Positions 10,187 to 19,518 of a stretch of DNA of 41,325 nucleotides are shown here, one piece after another. The translations under genes and the position numbers were made by a program. The stretch is from Gemmatimonadota bacterium (lineage in GTDB: Bacteria > Gemmatimonadota > Gemmatimonadetes > Gemmatimonadales > Gemmatimonadaceae): the NCBI GenBank assembly GCA_016871855.1, contig VHBQ01000025.1, positions 1 to 41,325 of the forward strand, written 5' to 3'. Position 1 is the first letter of the stretch, and each line of letters starts with the position of its first letter. The notes below the pieces were generated by a model. That model did no database searches, was not told the origin of the DNA, and saw only the letters and a program-made list of their open reading frames with translations.

Positions 10187-12988
10187 TTAGCCGTCGACCT
10201 TCAGGTGGGGCTGGGCGGAGGCGACGCCGCGATCGATGGCCCGGTCGAGCGCCGCGCGCACGTCGTCGAGCTTAGTGGGCTTGCTCACGAAGTCGTCCAT
10301 CCCCGCAGTCAGCGCGCGATCGCGCTCCTCGGCAAGCGCGCTCGCCGTCAGCGCAATGATCTGCACGTGGCGCCCGCGGCGCTCCGCCGCGCGCACGCGC
10401 CGTGTCGCCTCGTAGCCGTCAAGGTGGGGCAGGTGGCAGTCCATCAGCACGACGTCGTACTCGCGCAGCAACGCCTTGTCCACCGCCTGCAGACCGTCAG
10501 TCGCCAACTCGACCTCGCAGTTGAGCGACTCGAGCATCTTGCGCGAGATGATCTGGTTGACCTTGTCGTCCTCGACGAGGAGCACGCGCAGGCGTGCCCG
10601 CGCCTTGGCGCGCGGCATCGGGAGTGAGCTCTGCCGGGCGGCATCGCGCGCCGACGCGACCTGCTCGGCGAGCAGGTGCTGCGTAAGAAGCGGTGCGTTG
10701 GCCGGGGGCGGGCCGCCCGCGCGACGGGCGAGCACAGCCTCGATCATCTGCTGCAAGGTGTCGGCACGCAGTGGCTTGGGGAGGTATCCGTCAAAGCCGG
10801 CCGCGCGGAACTTCATCGCGTCGCCGCGAATGGACGCCGAGGTGGCGATGATAAGTCCGAGGCCATCGTGCGCGCGGTCCGCGCGCACGACGCGCCCCAC
10901 GCCCTCACCGTCCGCGCCGGGCATCATGTAGTCCACGACGGCAACCAAGTACGGGTCGCCCTCGCCATGCGCGCGGCGGATCTCCTCGAGCGCGGCGTTG
11001 CCGTCCATCGCGCTTCCCACGCGCATGCCCCACGAGGTCAGCCGCTCGCGCAGCACGCGCAGGCCGACGTCGTTGTCGTCGATGATCAGCGCGCGCACGC
11101 CCCGCAACTCGTGAGCCGGCGGCGGCAGCGGCACGGCGTTGGGATCAAGCGGCAGCGTCACGTGGGCGCGGAAGACGGAGCCGACGCCGAGCGTGCTTTC
11201 CACCGCGAGTTCGCCGTGCATCAGGTCCACGAGGCGCTTGCTGATGGACAGGCCGAGGCCGGTGCCGCCGAAGCGACGGGTGGTGGACTGGTCGCCCTGC
11301 TCGAATGGCGAGAAGAGCCGCGCCACGCGATCCGGGGCGATCCCGATGCCCGTGTCGTGCACGCTGAGGGTGATCGCGGCGTGCCCGTCGGCGGCCGGCT
11401 GCCCCTCGACCTCGATCAGGACGTGGCCGTGCTCGGTGAACTTCACCGCGTTGCCGGCGAGGTTGAGGAGGACTTGGCGCAGGCGTCCGCTGTCGCCGAT
11501 CAGCCGGCGCGGCGTTTCGGGCGCGATGCGCACCACGATCTCCGTCCCCTTCTCCCGCGCCCGTGGCGCGATGAGATCGGCGACCTCAGCCACGGCGATG
11601 TGCAGGTCGAATGGGATGGGGTCGAGCCCCAGCTTGCCCGCCTCGATCTTGGAGAAGTCGAGGATGTCGTTGATGACGCTCAGCAGGTGGTCCGCCGAGC
11701 GCTGCGCGGTCTCAAGGTACGATCGCTGCTCGGCGGTGAGCGTGGTCTCGGCGAGAAGCGCGTTCATCCCGATCACGCCGTTCATTGGCGTGCGGATCTC
11801 GTGGCTCATCGTCGCCAGAAACTCGCTCTTTGCGCGCGACGCGGCTTCTGCCTGGTCCTTGGCCGCGCGGAGCGACGCCTCGGCGGCCTTGCGCAGGGTG
11901 CGCTGGCGCTGCGCCCGTCGGCGGTTGGCGACAGCGACGAGACCGTTGAGCAACAGGACGCCGCACAGCGTGCCGTAGAGCCACCGCAGAATGCGCGCCT
12001 GCGCGAAGGCCTCGGCGACCTCGAGTTCGAAGACCAGCCCGGCGTCGATCTCCGGGATGAACGTCCACGAACCGACGACGGTTGCACCGCGGTAGTTGCG
12101 GTAGCCGCGCATATCCACATCGGTCGAGCCCTGCGTCACGAGCGAGGCGGCGCGCGTGAGCGGCCATTGCGCGGCCGTCGCCGGCGTCACCGTGCGTCCC
12201 TCAAGTGGCGAGCCAGGGTCTCGCACGGGCTCCTGGAAGGCCGGCGAGCCGGACCCCGGCGCCTGCACGCCGGATCGCATGAGCGACGAGCCGAAGCGCG
12301 GCACGCTGGCGAAGAGCCCGTCCCGTCGGACCAGATAGACATCGCCGGTGCGCCACGTCTGGCTCACGTCGATGCGCACGGCCATCGGCGCGTCGAAGGT
12401 CACGGCTCCCAGGTGACGGCCTCGGGCGTCCTGCACCGGCGTCGCGATGGTGACGAACGGTTCGCCGGCTAGCAGTCGTTCGCCCGAGACCTCGGCGTCG
12501 CGCGGCAGCGGAGACGGCGCGCTGACCACCGTGTTGCTGGCGACGGCGCGATGCAGGCGCGGCGTGTCGCGCCAGCGCGCGGCCGCCTCCTCGCGCGAAA
12601 GCCCGATGGCCAGCGCGACGCGGCCCGTCGAGTCCACCAGCGTCCAGTTGAGCCACCCCTGCGTCTTGAGCGCGGTGGCCAGCGCGCGCTCGGCGGCGCG
12701 AATGGCGGCCGCGTCTCCGCGCCCCTCAAGCTGGCCTCGCAGGGCGGGGAGCACGTCGGGGGCGCTGGCGAGGGCGACGCTCGCCCGCACGAGGTCGCGA
12801 TGCCAGCGGTGGATCTCGGCGCGCCGTTCATCGCGGCGTGAAGTGAGCAGCGCCTCGTCGGCCTCGCGGATGCGCGCCTCGAGCAGAGCAAGCGACACGG
12901 CGCCAACGATCACGGTGAGAGAGAGCGTGACCCAGACGAAGGCGCGCGCGGCGGCGCGAGAATTGAGGAGGTCGCGAATGAGAGGCAT
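10187..12988 (-). CDS. Hybrid sensor histidine kinase with two receiver domains
   Basis: Inner-membrane sensor of 933 aa. A membrane segment (about 17-37) and a second (about 333-354) bracket a periplasmic sensor of about 290 residues that looks like a double-Cache domain ([25 protein letters not shown]). Then come HisKA with phosphorylatable His396 in [10 protein letters not shown], and HATPase_c with NAVKF (N-box), DTGIGI and GGTGLGLSI. The first receiver has Asp686 (VVDYMMPG) and the second Asp850 ([11 protein letters not shown]) with Lys903 near the end. No Hpt domain and no DNA-binding output are present, so the phosphate must pass to a separate protein. It diverges from the TPP-riboswitch/TonB receptor unit; its partner regulator is not in the window. 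No Shine-Dalgarno at the ATG. Confidence 0.92.
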   Translation of the reverse strand: MPLIRDLLNSRAAARAFVWVTLSLTVIVGAVSLALLEARIREADEALLTSRRDERRAEIHRWHRDLVRASVALASAPDVLPALRGQLEGRGDAAAIRAAERALATALKTQGWLNWTLVDSTGRVALAIGLSREEAAARWRDTPRLHRAVASNTVVSAPSPLPRDAEVSGERLLAGEPFVTIATPVQDARGRHLGAVTFDAPMAVRIDVSQTWRTGDVYLVRRDGLFASVPRFGSSLMRSGVQAPGSGSPAFQEPVRDPGSPLEGRTVTPATAAQWPLTRAASLVTQGSTDVDMRGYRNYRGATVVGSWTFIPEIDAGLVFELEVAEAFAQARILRWLYGTLCGVLLLNGLVAVANRRRAQRQRTLRKAAEASLRAAKDQAEAASRAKSEFLATMSHEIRTPMNGVIGMNALLAETTLTAEQRSYLETAQRSADHLLSVINDILDFSKIEAGKLGLDPIPFDLHIAVAEVADLIAPRAREKGTEIVVRIAPETPRRLIGDSGRLRQVLLNLAGNAVKFTEHGHVLIEVEGQPAADGHAAITLSVHDTGIGIAPDRVARLFSPFEQGDQSTTRRFGGTGLGLSISKRLVDLMHGELAVESTLGVGSVFRAHVTLPLDPNAVPLPPPAHELRGVRALIIDDNDVGLRVLRERLTSWGMRVGSAMDGNAALEEIRRAHGEGDPYLVAVVDYMMPGADGEGVGRVVRADRAHDGLGLIIATSASIRGDAMKFRAAGFDGYLPKPLRADTLQQMIEAVLARRAGGPPPANAPLLTQHLLAEQVASARDAARQSSLPMPRAKARARLRVLLVEDDKVNQIISRKMLESLNCEVELATDGLQAVDKALLREYDVVLMDCHLPHLDGYEATRRVRAAERRGRHVQIIALTASALAEERDRALTAGMDDFVSKPTKLDDVRAALDRAIDRGVASAQPHLKVDG

Positions 12989-13103
12989 CGTCAGTCGGTG
13001 AAGGTGGCCCCATGAACGCGGGGAGGCAAGCCGGAGGCGCCGAAGTGGCCTGCGCCGAAGGACCGCCGTCCCGCGCGCCTCGCACCGGCAGGTCGTCGGC
13101 CCG

Positions 13104-13132
13104 TTGAGTCATCCTTCGCGCGGCATTACCAT
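13104..13132 (+). promoter_or_regulatory. Promoter of the TPP riboswitch transcript
   Basis: -35 TTGAGT (13104-13109), 17-bp spacer, -10 TACCAT (13127-13132). Expected start near 13139, three bases before the first paired base of the aptamer at 13142, a good positional fit. Confidence 0.65.
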
Positions 13133-13141
13133 TCACAGATA

Positions 13142-13226
13142 GCCGCCAGGGGTGAGGCGCGCGGCTGCGCCTCTGAGAAAGTCCCTTGGAACCTGATCCG
13201 GATCACACCGGCGTAGGGAGTGCGGC
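13142..13226 (+). promoter_or_regulatory. TPP riboswitch (THI-box)
   Basis: Thiamine-pyrophosphate aptamer. Conserved elements appear in the right order: P1 strand GCCGC (13142-13146), GGGGTG (13149-13154), a variable GC hairpin, CTGAGA (13173-13178), ACCTGATCCGGAT (from 13191), ACCGGCGTAGGGA (from 13207) and the closing P1 strand GCGGC (13222-13226). It is followed by a terminator hairpin 20 bases later, so TPP binding most likely causes premature termination. An alternative pairing is visible: GAGTG (13218-13222) with CACTC (13255-13259) plus GGCG (13224-13227) with CGCC (13248-13251). It would break both P1 and the terminator and would serve as antiterminator when TPP is absent. Aptamer call is from conserved sequence; the switching mechanism is inferred. 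Confidence 0.93.
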
Positions 13227-13246
13227 GTGTCGCGGCGGTCCCCGTT

Positions 13247-13279
13247 GCGCCACCCACTCGGCCGGGTGGCGCTTTGTAT
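13247..13279 (+). terminator. Terminator of the TPP riboswitch expression platform
   Basis: 9-bp GC stem (13247-13255 with 13264-13272), 8-base loop, then TTTGTATT. It lies between the aptamer and the start codon at 13337 and overlaps the putative antiterminator pairing. Confidence 0.8.
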
Positions 13280-13336
13280 TGGGCGTCGCCTGGACGGGCC
13301 CACTTCCGGATCGCAACCGTGCAACGCGAACCGGCC

Positions 13337-15382
13337 ATGCCATCTCTCATCCTTCTCGTCGCGGCGTCGCTGGCCGTGCAGGCCCCGCAAACGCCCGACT
13401 CGGCGCGCGCCGCGCGCACCGACACGCTGGAACGGGTGACCGTGCGCGCCGTGCGCGCGGGCGGCGCGGCCCCGGTGACCGAGCGCACGATCACGCGAGA
13501 GGAGCTGCAGCGCGGGTACGCGGGGCAGGACGCGCCGCTCCTGTTGACCCGCGTGCCGGGGATCACGGCGTATTCCGAGAGCGGCTCGTTCACCGGGTAC
13601 AGCTACCTGCGCTTGCGCGGGCTTGACCAGAACCGCATCAGCCTCTCCTTCGACGGGATTCCGCTCAACGATCCCGAGGATCAGGCGTTCTATTTCTCCA
13701 ACGTGCCCGACTTCGCGAACAGTGTGCAGTCGGTGCAGGTGCAGCGCGGGACCGGCACGAGCGCATTCGGCGCGGCCTCGTACGCGGGCTCCGTCAACTT
13801 CCAGTCACTCGACCTTGCGGCCGCGCCGCGTGGCGGGGAGCTGCAGCTCACCGCGGGCGCGTTCGACACGCGTCGCGCGGCGCTGCAATGGCGTTCGGGG
13901 CTGACCGGTGGCCGCTGGGCGATGGCGGCGCGAGCCTCCGCGCACGAGACCGACGGATTCCGGCGGAACTCGGGGAACAACGCCTCGTCGGGCTTTCTCT
14001 CCGCGGCGTGGTACGGCGATCGCGATGTGGTGAAGTTCACCGCGTTTGCCGGGCTGTCCAAGCTGCGCTCGTCGTACTACGCCGCCGACGAGGCGACGGT
14101 GCGCGCCGATCCCCGCGCGAATCCGATGTCCCCGAACGAGCGCGACCGGTTTGCGCAGGTCTTCTGGAATCTGCAGCACGTCCGCGCCGTGGGCGCGCAC
14201 GCGGTCTGGACCACGACCGTGTATCGCCAGGGGGCGGGGGGGTGGTTCGACGTCCGCGTGGATCCCGACCTCTGGCGGTTCAACCTGTCGTACACGTGGC
14301 ACGGCGCGCTGAGCACGTACTCGTATCGTCGTGGCGCGGTGGCGGTGGACGCCGGCGCGCACGTGATGCGCTACCATCGGGACCACTTCCTCACGATCTG
14401 GCCGGAACTTGGCGACCGAGTGTACGACAACACCGGTCACAAGAACGAGCAGTCGGCCTTCGGGAAGGTGCAGTGGACGCGCGGCCGCGCGACGTGGTTT
14501 GGCGACTTGCAACTTCGTCGAGCCGCGTTTCGCTACGAACCCGTGGTCGCCCTGTCGGCGGGCGCGCCGGCCTCGGCGGAGCCGTCGGTGGACTGGGTGT
14601 TCCTGAATCCGAGAGTCGGCCTGTCCTGGCGGCAGGCGGCGCGCCTTTCGCTGTTCGTCTCGGTCGGATCGGTGCGGCGCGAACCGACGCGGGACGACAT
14701 GTTCGCCGGCTCGGACCATCTCGACGCCAGCAATGCGCCGTCCATCCTGCCGCTCGACCGGGTGCGCCCCGAGCATGTCGTGGACTACGAAGCGGGGGCG
14801 ACTTGGACGACCGCGACTCTGCGGGCCTCAGCCAACCTGTTCGCCATGGAGTTTCGCGAGGAAATCGCCGCGGTAGGCGCGCTCAGCCTCACGGGGTCGC
14901 CCCTGCGGGTAAACGTCGGCGGCTCGCATCGGCGCGGCGTTGAGGCCGAGGTGCGGTGGCAGGCGACGCCGGCGTTGGCGATCGACGCGGCAGTTGCCCT
15001 GACCGAGGCGCGCATCAAGCGATTCGTCAACGCCGGCACCGGCGAGGCCTATCGCAACGTGCGCTCCCGGCTCACGCCGCGGGTTGTGGCGACGCAAGGT
15101 GTCGTCTGGCAGATGGGCCGCGGCATTTCCCTGGAGAGCGAGGCGCGCCAGGTCTCGGCGTCGCCGCTGACGAACACCGGCGACCGACGCGCGACACTGT
15201 CGGCTTACGTGCTCTTGGACGGCGGGCTGTCGTGGGTCCGCGGCGCGGCAAGCCTGTCCGTGCGGCTGCACAACGTGCTGGACCGCCTGGCGTTCGGCGG
15301 CGGCTACGCGAGCGAGGGGACGAACTACGTCTTTCCGTTCGCGACGCGCCACCTGATGGTGACCGTGCGGCGTCGCTTCTAA
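13337..15382 (+). CDS. TonB-dependent outer-membrane receptor, probable thiamin/thiamin-precursor uptake
   Basis: Outer-membrane beta-barrel of 681 aa with an N-terminal signal peptide (about 16-20 residues). The plug domain has the typical run RGLDQNRISLSFDGIPLNDPE, then VQRGTGTSAFGAASYAGSVN. A barrel of alternating strands follows, with the C-terminal phenylalanine (final RRRF) needed for outer-membrane assembly. Known family role: active uptake of a scarce solute driven by TonB-ExbB-ExbD. Because a TPP riboswitch with terminator stands directly upstream, the solute is probably thiamin, its phosphates or a precursor; this is inference from regulation, since barrel sequence does not show specificity. 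ATG at 13337 is chosen since earlier in-frame codons lie in the terminator. No inner-membrane thiamin transporter is present nearby. Confidence 0.9.
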   Translation: MPSLILLVAASLAVQAPQTPDSARAARTDTLERVTVRAVRAGGAAPVTERTITREELQRGYAGQDAPLLLTRVPGITAYSESGSFTGYSYLRLRGLDQNRISLSFDGIPLNDPEDQAFYFSNVPDFANSVQSVQVQRGTGTSAFGAASYAGSVNFQSLDLAAAPRGGELQLTAGAFDTRRAALQWRSGLTGGRWAMAARASAHETDGFRRNSGNNASSGFLSAAWYGDRDVVKFTAFAGLSKLRSSYYAADEATVRADPRANPMSPNERDRFAQVFWNLQHVRAVGAHAVWTTTVYRQGAGGWFDVRVDPDLWRFNLSYTWHGALSTYSYRRGAVAVDAGAHVMRYHRDHFLTIWPELGDRVYDNTGHKNEQSAFGKVQWTRGRATWFGDLQLRRAAFRYEPVVALSAGAPASAEPSVDWVFLNPRVGLSWRQAARLSLFVSVGSVRREPTRDDMFAGSDHLDASNAPSILPLDRVRPEHVVDYEAGATWTTATLRASANLFAMEFREEIAAVGALSLTGSPLRVNVGGSHRRGVEAEVRWQATPALAIDAAVALTEARIKRFVNAGTGEAYRNVRSRLTPRVVATQGVVWQMGRGISLESEARQVSASPLTNTGDRRATLSAYVLLDGGLSWVRGAASLSVRLHNVLDRLAFGGGYASEGTNYVFPFATRHLMVTVRRRF

Positions 15383-15410
15383 GCCCAGCGGCGCCTATCT
15401 TCCACCATCC

Positions 15411-15704
15411 ATGAACCCGCCCCCTATCCCTCGCGGCGAACGCTCCCGACTCGACGGACTGGCCTTCGGGCTGCTCGCGCTCGGTGTCGTCGCCTTCCTT
15501 TCGCTCTCGACGCTGCATCGTGTGCAGCGCGAGCGTGCCGATCAGGCGGCGACGGTCGTCGCCCTTGGGCAGGACGTGCGGCTCGATCTCAAAGGGGCGC
15601 ACATCGCCGTCAAGGAGTTCGTCGCCGGCGCGACGAACGTGAATCCGGCCATCGATGTGGACGCGCGCTACGCGCACGCGCTGCGGTTGATCGACCAGTT
15701 GTAG
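15411..15704 (+). pseudogene. N-terminal part of the hybrid kinase, cut off by an in-frame TAG
   Basis: 97 aa starting at an ATG 28 bases after the TonB receptor stop. Contains a membrane segment (about residues 14-34, GLAFGLLALGVVAFLSLS) and the beginning of a helical periplasmic domain (VQRERADQAATVVALGQDVRLDL). It ends at TAG 15702-15704. The same reading frame continues without any other stop through 15705-15791 into the kinase at 15792. A TATCTT sequence about 9 bases before the ATG may be a -10 box of its own. On its own this would be a membrane stub; joined across the TAG it supplies TM1 and the first half of the sensor domain of the following gene. Confidence 0.75.
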
Positions 15705-15791
15705 GACGCGACCAGCTCCGCCTCCGCGCTGTCGTCGCCGCTGGGCGCCGATCCGCTGGCGGCCGACCGGCTCTCCAGCCTTCGGGCGCGA

Positions 15792-18488
15792 GTGTCCGCG
15801 TTGCGCGAGCTGGCCATCGCGTGCGCCGCGGCCGCGCGTTCGGGCCGGCCAGCCGAACCGTCGCTCGCGCGCCGCTACGACGCCGCGCTGGACGCGGCGT
15901 TGCTCGAGGCACGCGGCGTCAGCGAGATGCTGCTCGCCAGAGTCGCCCGCTTCGCCATGCTCGCGAAGCGGATGGACGCCGTCGCCGACGTCGTCGTGGC
16001 CTTGGTCTTCGTGCTGAGCGCGGCGCTGATCTGGCGCCAGCGGCGCCGGCAGGCCGGCGAACTGCGTCGATTGTCAGAGGAGGGGACCTCCTCGGCGCGC
16101 GACGCGCTCTCCCGCGAGGCACGCGCCCGCGCCCTGCTCAACTCCACCATCGACGCCATCATCGCCTCAGACGAGCTGGGTCGCATCACCGGCTGCAACC
16201 CGGCGGCCGAGCGTCTCTTCGGCTACGCCGAGCGCGAGCTGCTGGGCCAGCAGGTGCGCGAGTTGACCGGCGAACCCTATCGCTCGCGGTCGCCTGAGGT
16301 GCTCGGCGCGTACTTTGCGCGGGCGCGCGAGAGCAGCCGTGGGGTAACCGAAATCGTGACGGGGCGCCGCCGGGACGGTCGAGAGATGGTCCTCGACATG
16401 TCGTTGAGCGCGGTCACGGTCGGCGGTGAACTCTCGTACATGGCCGTCGTGCGCGACATCGGCGAGCGTGTCGCCGCGGAACAGCGCTTCCAGGCGATTT
16501 TCGACCACGCCACGTCGGCGCACTTCCTGCTGCGCGGCGCGTCGGTCACCGACTGCAACGAGGCCGCCGTGCGGCTGTTCGCCGCGACCGACAAGGGCGC
16601 GCTCTCGGCGCTTGACCTGCCCGCGCTCCTCCCCGAGCACCAACCCGATGGCGACGTTTCGGCGACGGTGGCCGAGGGGCACCTCGCGCGTGACCGGGCC
16701 CACGGCGCGCATGTGGTGGAACTGCAGTGCCGCCGGCTCAATGGCGAGCTGTTCGCCGCGGAGATGACCTACACCCCGGTCGAACTCGAGGGAGAGGCGA
16801 TCACGCTGCTTGAGGTTCGCGACCTGACCGAACGCCGGCAGAGCGAGCAGGCGCTGGTGGTCGCCAAGGAGACCGCCGAGAACGCCGCGCGCGCCAAGAG
16901 CCAGTTCCTCGCCACGGTGTCGCACGAGGTGCGCACGCCGATGAACGGCATCATCGGCATGACGGGGCTGCTGCTCGAAAGCGAGCTGGACGAGCAGCAG
17001 CGGCAGTACGCGCACGCCATCAAGACGTCGTCCGACTCGCTGCTCACGATCATCAATGACATTCTCGATTTCTCGAAGGTCGAGGCGGGCAAGCTGACCC
17101 TCGAGCCACTGCCGTTCGATCTGGTCGGCACGTTGGAAGAGGCCTGCGACATCATGGCGCCCGCCGCCGATGAAAAGCGGCTGGCGCTGGCGCTGCATGT
17201 CGGCCGCGGGGTGCCGACGCGGCTGGTGGGCGACGGCGGACGCATCCGTCAGATGGCGCTCAACCTCCTGTCCAACGCCGTAAAGTTCACAACGTTTGGC
17301 CACATCGTGCTGGAAATCGAGGTGATCGAGCGGCGCGGATCCGACGCGATGGCGCGGCTCTCGGTGCACGACACAGGCATCGGCGTGCCCGAGGCGGTGC
17401 AGTCGCGCATTTTTGAGGACTTCTCGCAGGCCGATGCCTCGATGTCACGCCGCTTCGGCGGCACGGGACTCGGGCTGGCCATCACCCGTCGGCTGGCCGA
17501 GATGATGGGCGGCGCGGCCGGCTTCCGCTCCGTGGAGGGGCGTGGATCCTCGTTCTGGGTGACGCTGCGACTGAGCGTGCCGCCCGACGCCCATGAGGCG
17601 TCGCCCGCGCCAGACCTGGCGGGGCGTCGAGTGCTGGTGGTGGACGCCCACGATGTCACGCGGCGCGCCATCGCGCAGCGCATCGAGGGATTTGGGGCGA
17701 CGGTGGATACCCGGGCGATGGCCGACCACGGGCTCCAGCTGCTCCGTCAGGGTGCGGCGGGCGGGCAGCCGTACGACGTCGCCTTCGTCGAGTACGGCAT
17801 TCGCACGGCGGAGAACGACGACTTTGTGCAGGCGATCCGCCGCGAGCGCGCCATTGCCATCACGCCACTGGTGCTGCTCGTGCGGTCGAGCGACGGATTT
17901 GCGGCCGGCGCGGCGGCGCCCGTCGGGTACGTGGACATGGTCACCAAGCCGGCGCGGGGCAAACCGCTGCTCGCGGCCATGCGCGCCGCGCGCGCCGCGC
18001 GCGAGCGACATCGCAACCCCGAAGAGATCACCGACCCCAAGCCGATCCCGCGTCGGAAGTCGAGGGTTCGCTCCGCCGCGGACGCGAAGGCGAGCGCGGC
18101 CTTCAGTGGGATGTCCATCCTGCTCGCCGAGGACAATCCCGTCAACCAGATGGTGGCCAAGGCGATGCTCGAGCGCGCGGGATGTGTGGTGCAGGTGGCC
18201 GCGGACGGCGCGGCGGCGGTGAAGACATCAGAGGGGGAGGCGTTCGATCTGATTTTCATGGACTGCCAGATGCCGGTCCTCGACGGCTACGCAGCGACGG
18301 CCGCCATCCGCCGGCGGGAGGGCGACGCGGCACACACGCCGATCATCGCGATGACCGCGAATGCCATGCCGGGCGACAGGGAGCGCTGCCTCGCCGCCGG
18401 TATGGACGACTACATCGCCAAGCCGATCGACGACGCGGTGCTGCGCGCGGCGCTCGAGAAGTGGGGCGCGCAGGGATCCGTGGAGTGA
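15792..18488 (+). CDS. Hybrid sensor histidine kinase with two PAS and two receiver domains (5' end separated by TAG)
   Basis: As an intact frame from GTG 15792 it is 898 aa. The rest of a helical periplasmic domain (1-60) is followed by a membrane helix (64-81), and two PAS domains (about 115-225 and 230-345). HisKA has His378 in [10 protein letters not shown]; HATPase_c has NAVKF, DTGIGV and GGTGLGLAI. The first receiver (about 612-735) carries Glu667 (FVEYG) where the phosphorylatable Asp should be. The second, normal receiver has Asp824 (FMDCQMP) and Lys877. In-frame coding continues upstream to 15411 except for one TAG; the joined protein would be 1025 residues with two membrane helices. 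Translation from 15792 is doubtful because it lacks a Shine-Dalgarno and would start in mid-domain. The gene may be a recent nonsense allele. No output domain, so it must act through a partner. Confidence 0.85.
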   Translation: MSALRELAIACAAAARSGRPAEPSLARRYDAALDAALLEARGVSEMLLARVARFAMLAKRMDAVADVVVALVFVLSAALIWRQRRRQAGELRRLSEEGTSSARDALSREARARALLNSTIDAIIASDELGRITGCNPAAERLFGYAERELLGQQVRELTGEPYRSRSPEVLGAYFARARESSRGVTEIVTGRRRDGREMVLDMSLSAVTVGGELSYMAVVRDIGERVAAEQRFQAIFDHATSAHFLLRGASVTDCNEAAVRLFAATDKGALSALDLPALLPEHQPDGDVSATVAEGHLARDRAHGAHVVELQCRRLNGELFAAEMTYTPVELEGEAITLLEVRDLTERRQSEQALVVAKETAENAARAKSQFLATVSHEVRTPMNGIIGMTGLLLESELDEQQRQYAHAIKTSSDSLLTIINDILDFSKVEAGKLTLEPLPFDLVGTLEEACDIMAPAADEKRLALALHVGRGVPTRLVGDGGRIRQMALNLLSNAVKFTTFGHIVLEIEVIERRGSDAMARLSVHDTGIGVPEAVQSRIFEDFSQADASMSRRFGGTGLGLAITRRLAEMMGGAAGFRSVEGRGSSFWVTLRLSVPPDAHEASPAPDLAGRRVLVVDAHDVTRRAIAQRIEGFGATVDTRAMADHGLQLLRQGAAGGQPYDVAFVEYGIRTAENDDFVQAIRRERAIAITPLVLLVRSSDGFAAGAAAPVGYVDMVTKPARGKPLLAAMRAARAARERHRNPEEITDPKPIPRRKSRVRSAADAKASAAFSGMSILLAEDNPVNQMVAKAMLERAGCVVQVAADGAAAVKTSEGEAFDLIFMDCQMPVLDGYAATAAIRRREGDAAHTPIIAMTANAMPGDRERCLAAGMDDYIAKPIDDAVLRAALEKWGAQGSVE

Positions 18489-18489
18489 C

Positions 18490-18519
18490 AAGCGGGCGGC
18501 GCCGAGGCGCCGCCCGCTT
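18490..18519. terminator. Bidirectional terminator between hybrid kinase and FKBP gene
   Basis: Perfect 14-bp GC-rich stem (18490-18503 with 18506-18519) in the 63-bp gap between two converging genes. T tracts are short on both strands. Confidence 0.75.
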
Positions 18520-18551
18520 CGCGTTCTGCCGGGACGTTCCGGAACGGCGGC

Positions 18552-19052
18552 TCAGCGTACCTGCAGCAGCTTGATCTGGAAGACGAGCACCGCGTTTGCC
18601 GGGATCGATCCCGAGCCGCCCTCGCCGTATCCCAGTGCGGGGGGAATGACGAGCTGCCTCGTCCCACCGACTTTCATGCCCTGCACGCCCTCGTCCCATC
18701 CCTTGATCACGCGGCCGGCGTTCAGCAGGAACTCGAAGTACGGTGGAGTCCGCTTCTCGGTGGCGTCGAACTGCACGCCGTTCACGAGCCATCCGCTGTA
18801 CTCGACCCGCACCGTGAAGCCTGCCGCCGCCGTCGTGCCCGTCCCGCTGACGACGTCCTTGTAGTAGAGCCCGCTCGCCGTCTTGGTCATCGACGCCAGC
18901 GTCACGTTGAGCGACGGGTGATACGCCGTGGTGGCCGGATCCGACGTGTAGACATTGGTGTCCACCGGCGCGGTGGTGCCGGAGCTGCCGCTGTTGCAGC
19001 CCGCGAGGGCGACGGCGGCGAGGGCGATCAGGACGGGACGGACGGCGCGCAT
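18552..19052 (-). CDS. FKBP-type peptidyl-prolyl isomerase, lipoprotein
   Basis: Lipid-anchored proline isomerase of 166 aa, acting on folding of exported proteins. Signal peptide with lipobox LAGC (Cys19), then a Ser/Thr-rich tether to about residue 50. The FKBP domain (about 60-166) shows VRVEYSGWLVNGVQFDAT, INAGRVIKGWDEGVQGMKVGG-type core (LNAGRVIKGWDEG), IPPALGYGEGG and the final strand AVLVFQIKLLQV. These include the aromatic and Asp residues that line the FK506/proline pocket (Tyr, Phe, Asp, Trp, Tyr). It is single-gene, converging with the hybrid kinase through a shared hairpin. The 100 bases between it and the next gene downstream on the map hold no gene. Confidence 0.93.
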   Translation of the reverse strand: MRAVRPVLIALAAVALAGCNSGSSGTTAPVDTNVYTSDPATTAYHPSLNVTLASMTKTASGLYYKDVVSGTGTTAAAGFTVRVEYSGWLVNGVQFDATEKRTPPYFEFLLNAGRVIKGWDEGVQGMKVGGTRQLVIPPALGYGEGGSGSIPANAVLVFQIKLLQVR

Positions 19053-19152
19053 GGCGATGGGGACATGAGGGAGGGGCCGGCGGCAGCGTTGCCGCCCCCG
19101 ACGTCGAAAAATGCACCGGGACGCTCCCCACGTGCAGGGGGACGTCCGCGGT

Positions 19153-19515
19153 TCATACCCCTGCCGGCGGCGTGGGTGTCACCAGCCGCCGCAGGCCGCG
19201 CGCGCACGCGGCCGACGTGGCCGCGAGAAAGGCGGCGTAAGCCAGCGTGAGCACGATCAGGGAGACGCCGGACATCCGGAAGACCGTGCCGAACAACACG
19301 GAGAGGCGCCCCACGGGGCCGAGCGAGGCCGAGTAGAGCAGCAGCGCGCCCCATGCGCCGGCACCGGCGAGGGCCGTCGTGAGCACAAGGCCGCGCTCGG
19401 CAACCGCCCACGCGCCGTACGCCGCGCCGACAACCGCCACTGCCCACCAGCCAGCTGCCCAGGTGCCGATGGCAATGACGAGTATGAGTCCGAGGAGATG
19501 CGAGAGCCACCGCAT
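19153..19515 (-). CDS. Small hypothetical membrane protein, third gene of the AIM24/acylase operon
   Basis: 120 aa with about four membrane segments (roughly 4-22, 24-40, 43-62, 78-103) and a short polar end rich in Pro/Thr. Not recognised. The ATG is three bases after the stop of the penicillin-acylase gene on the same strand, so it is almost certainly co-transcribed with it. Nothing in the sequence tells whether it helps the acylase. Confidence 0.72.
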   Translation of the reverse strand: MRWLSHLLGLILVIAIGTWAAGWWAVAVVGAAYGAWAVAERGLVLTTALAGAGAWGALLLYSASLGPVGRLSVLFGTVFRMSGVSLIVLTLAYAAFLAATSAACARGLRRLVTPTPPAGV

Positions 19516-19518
19516 GGG

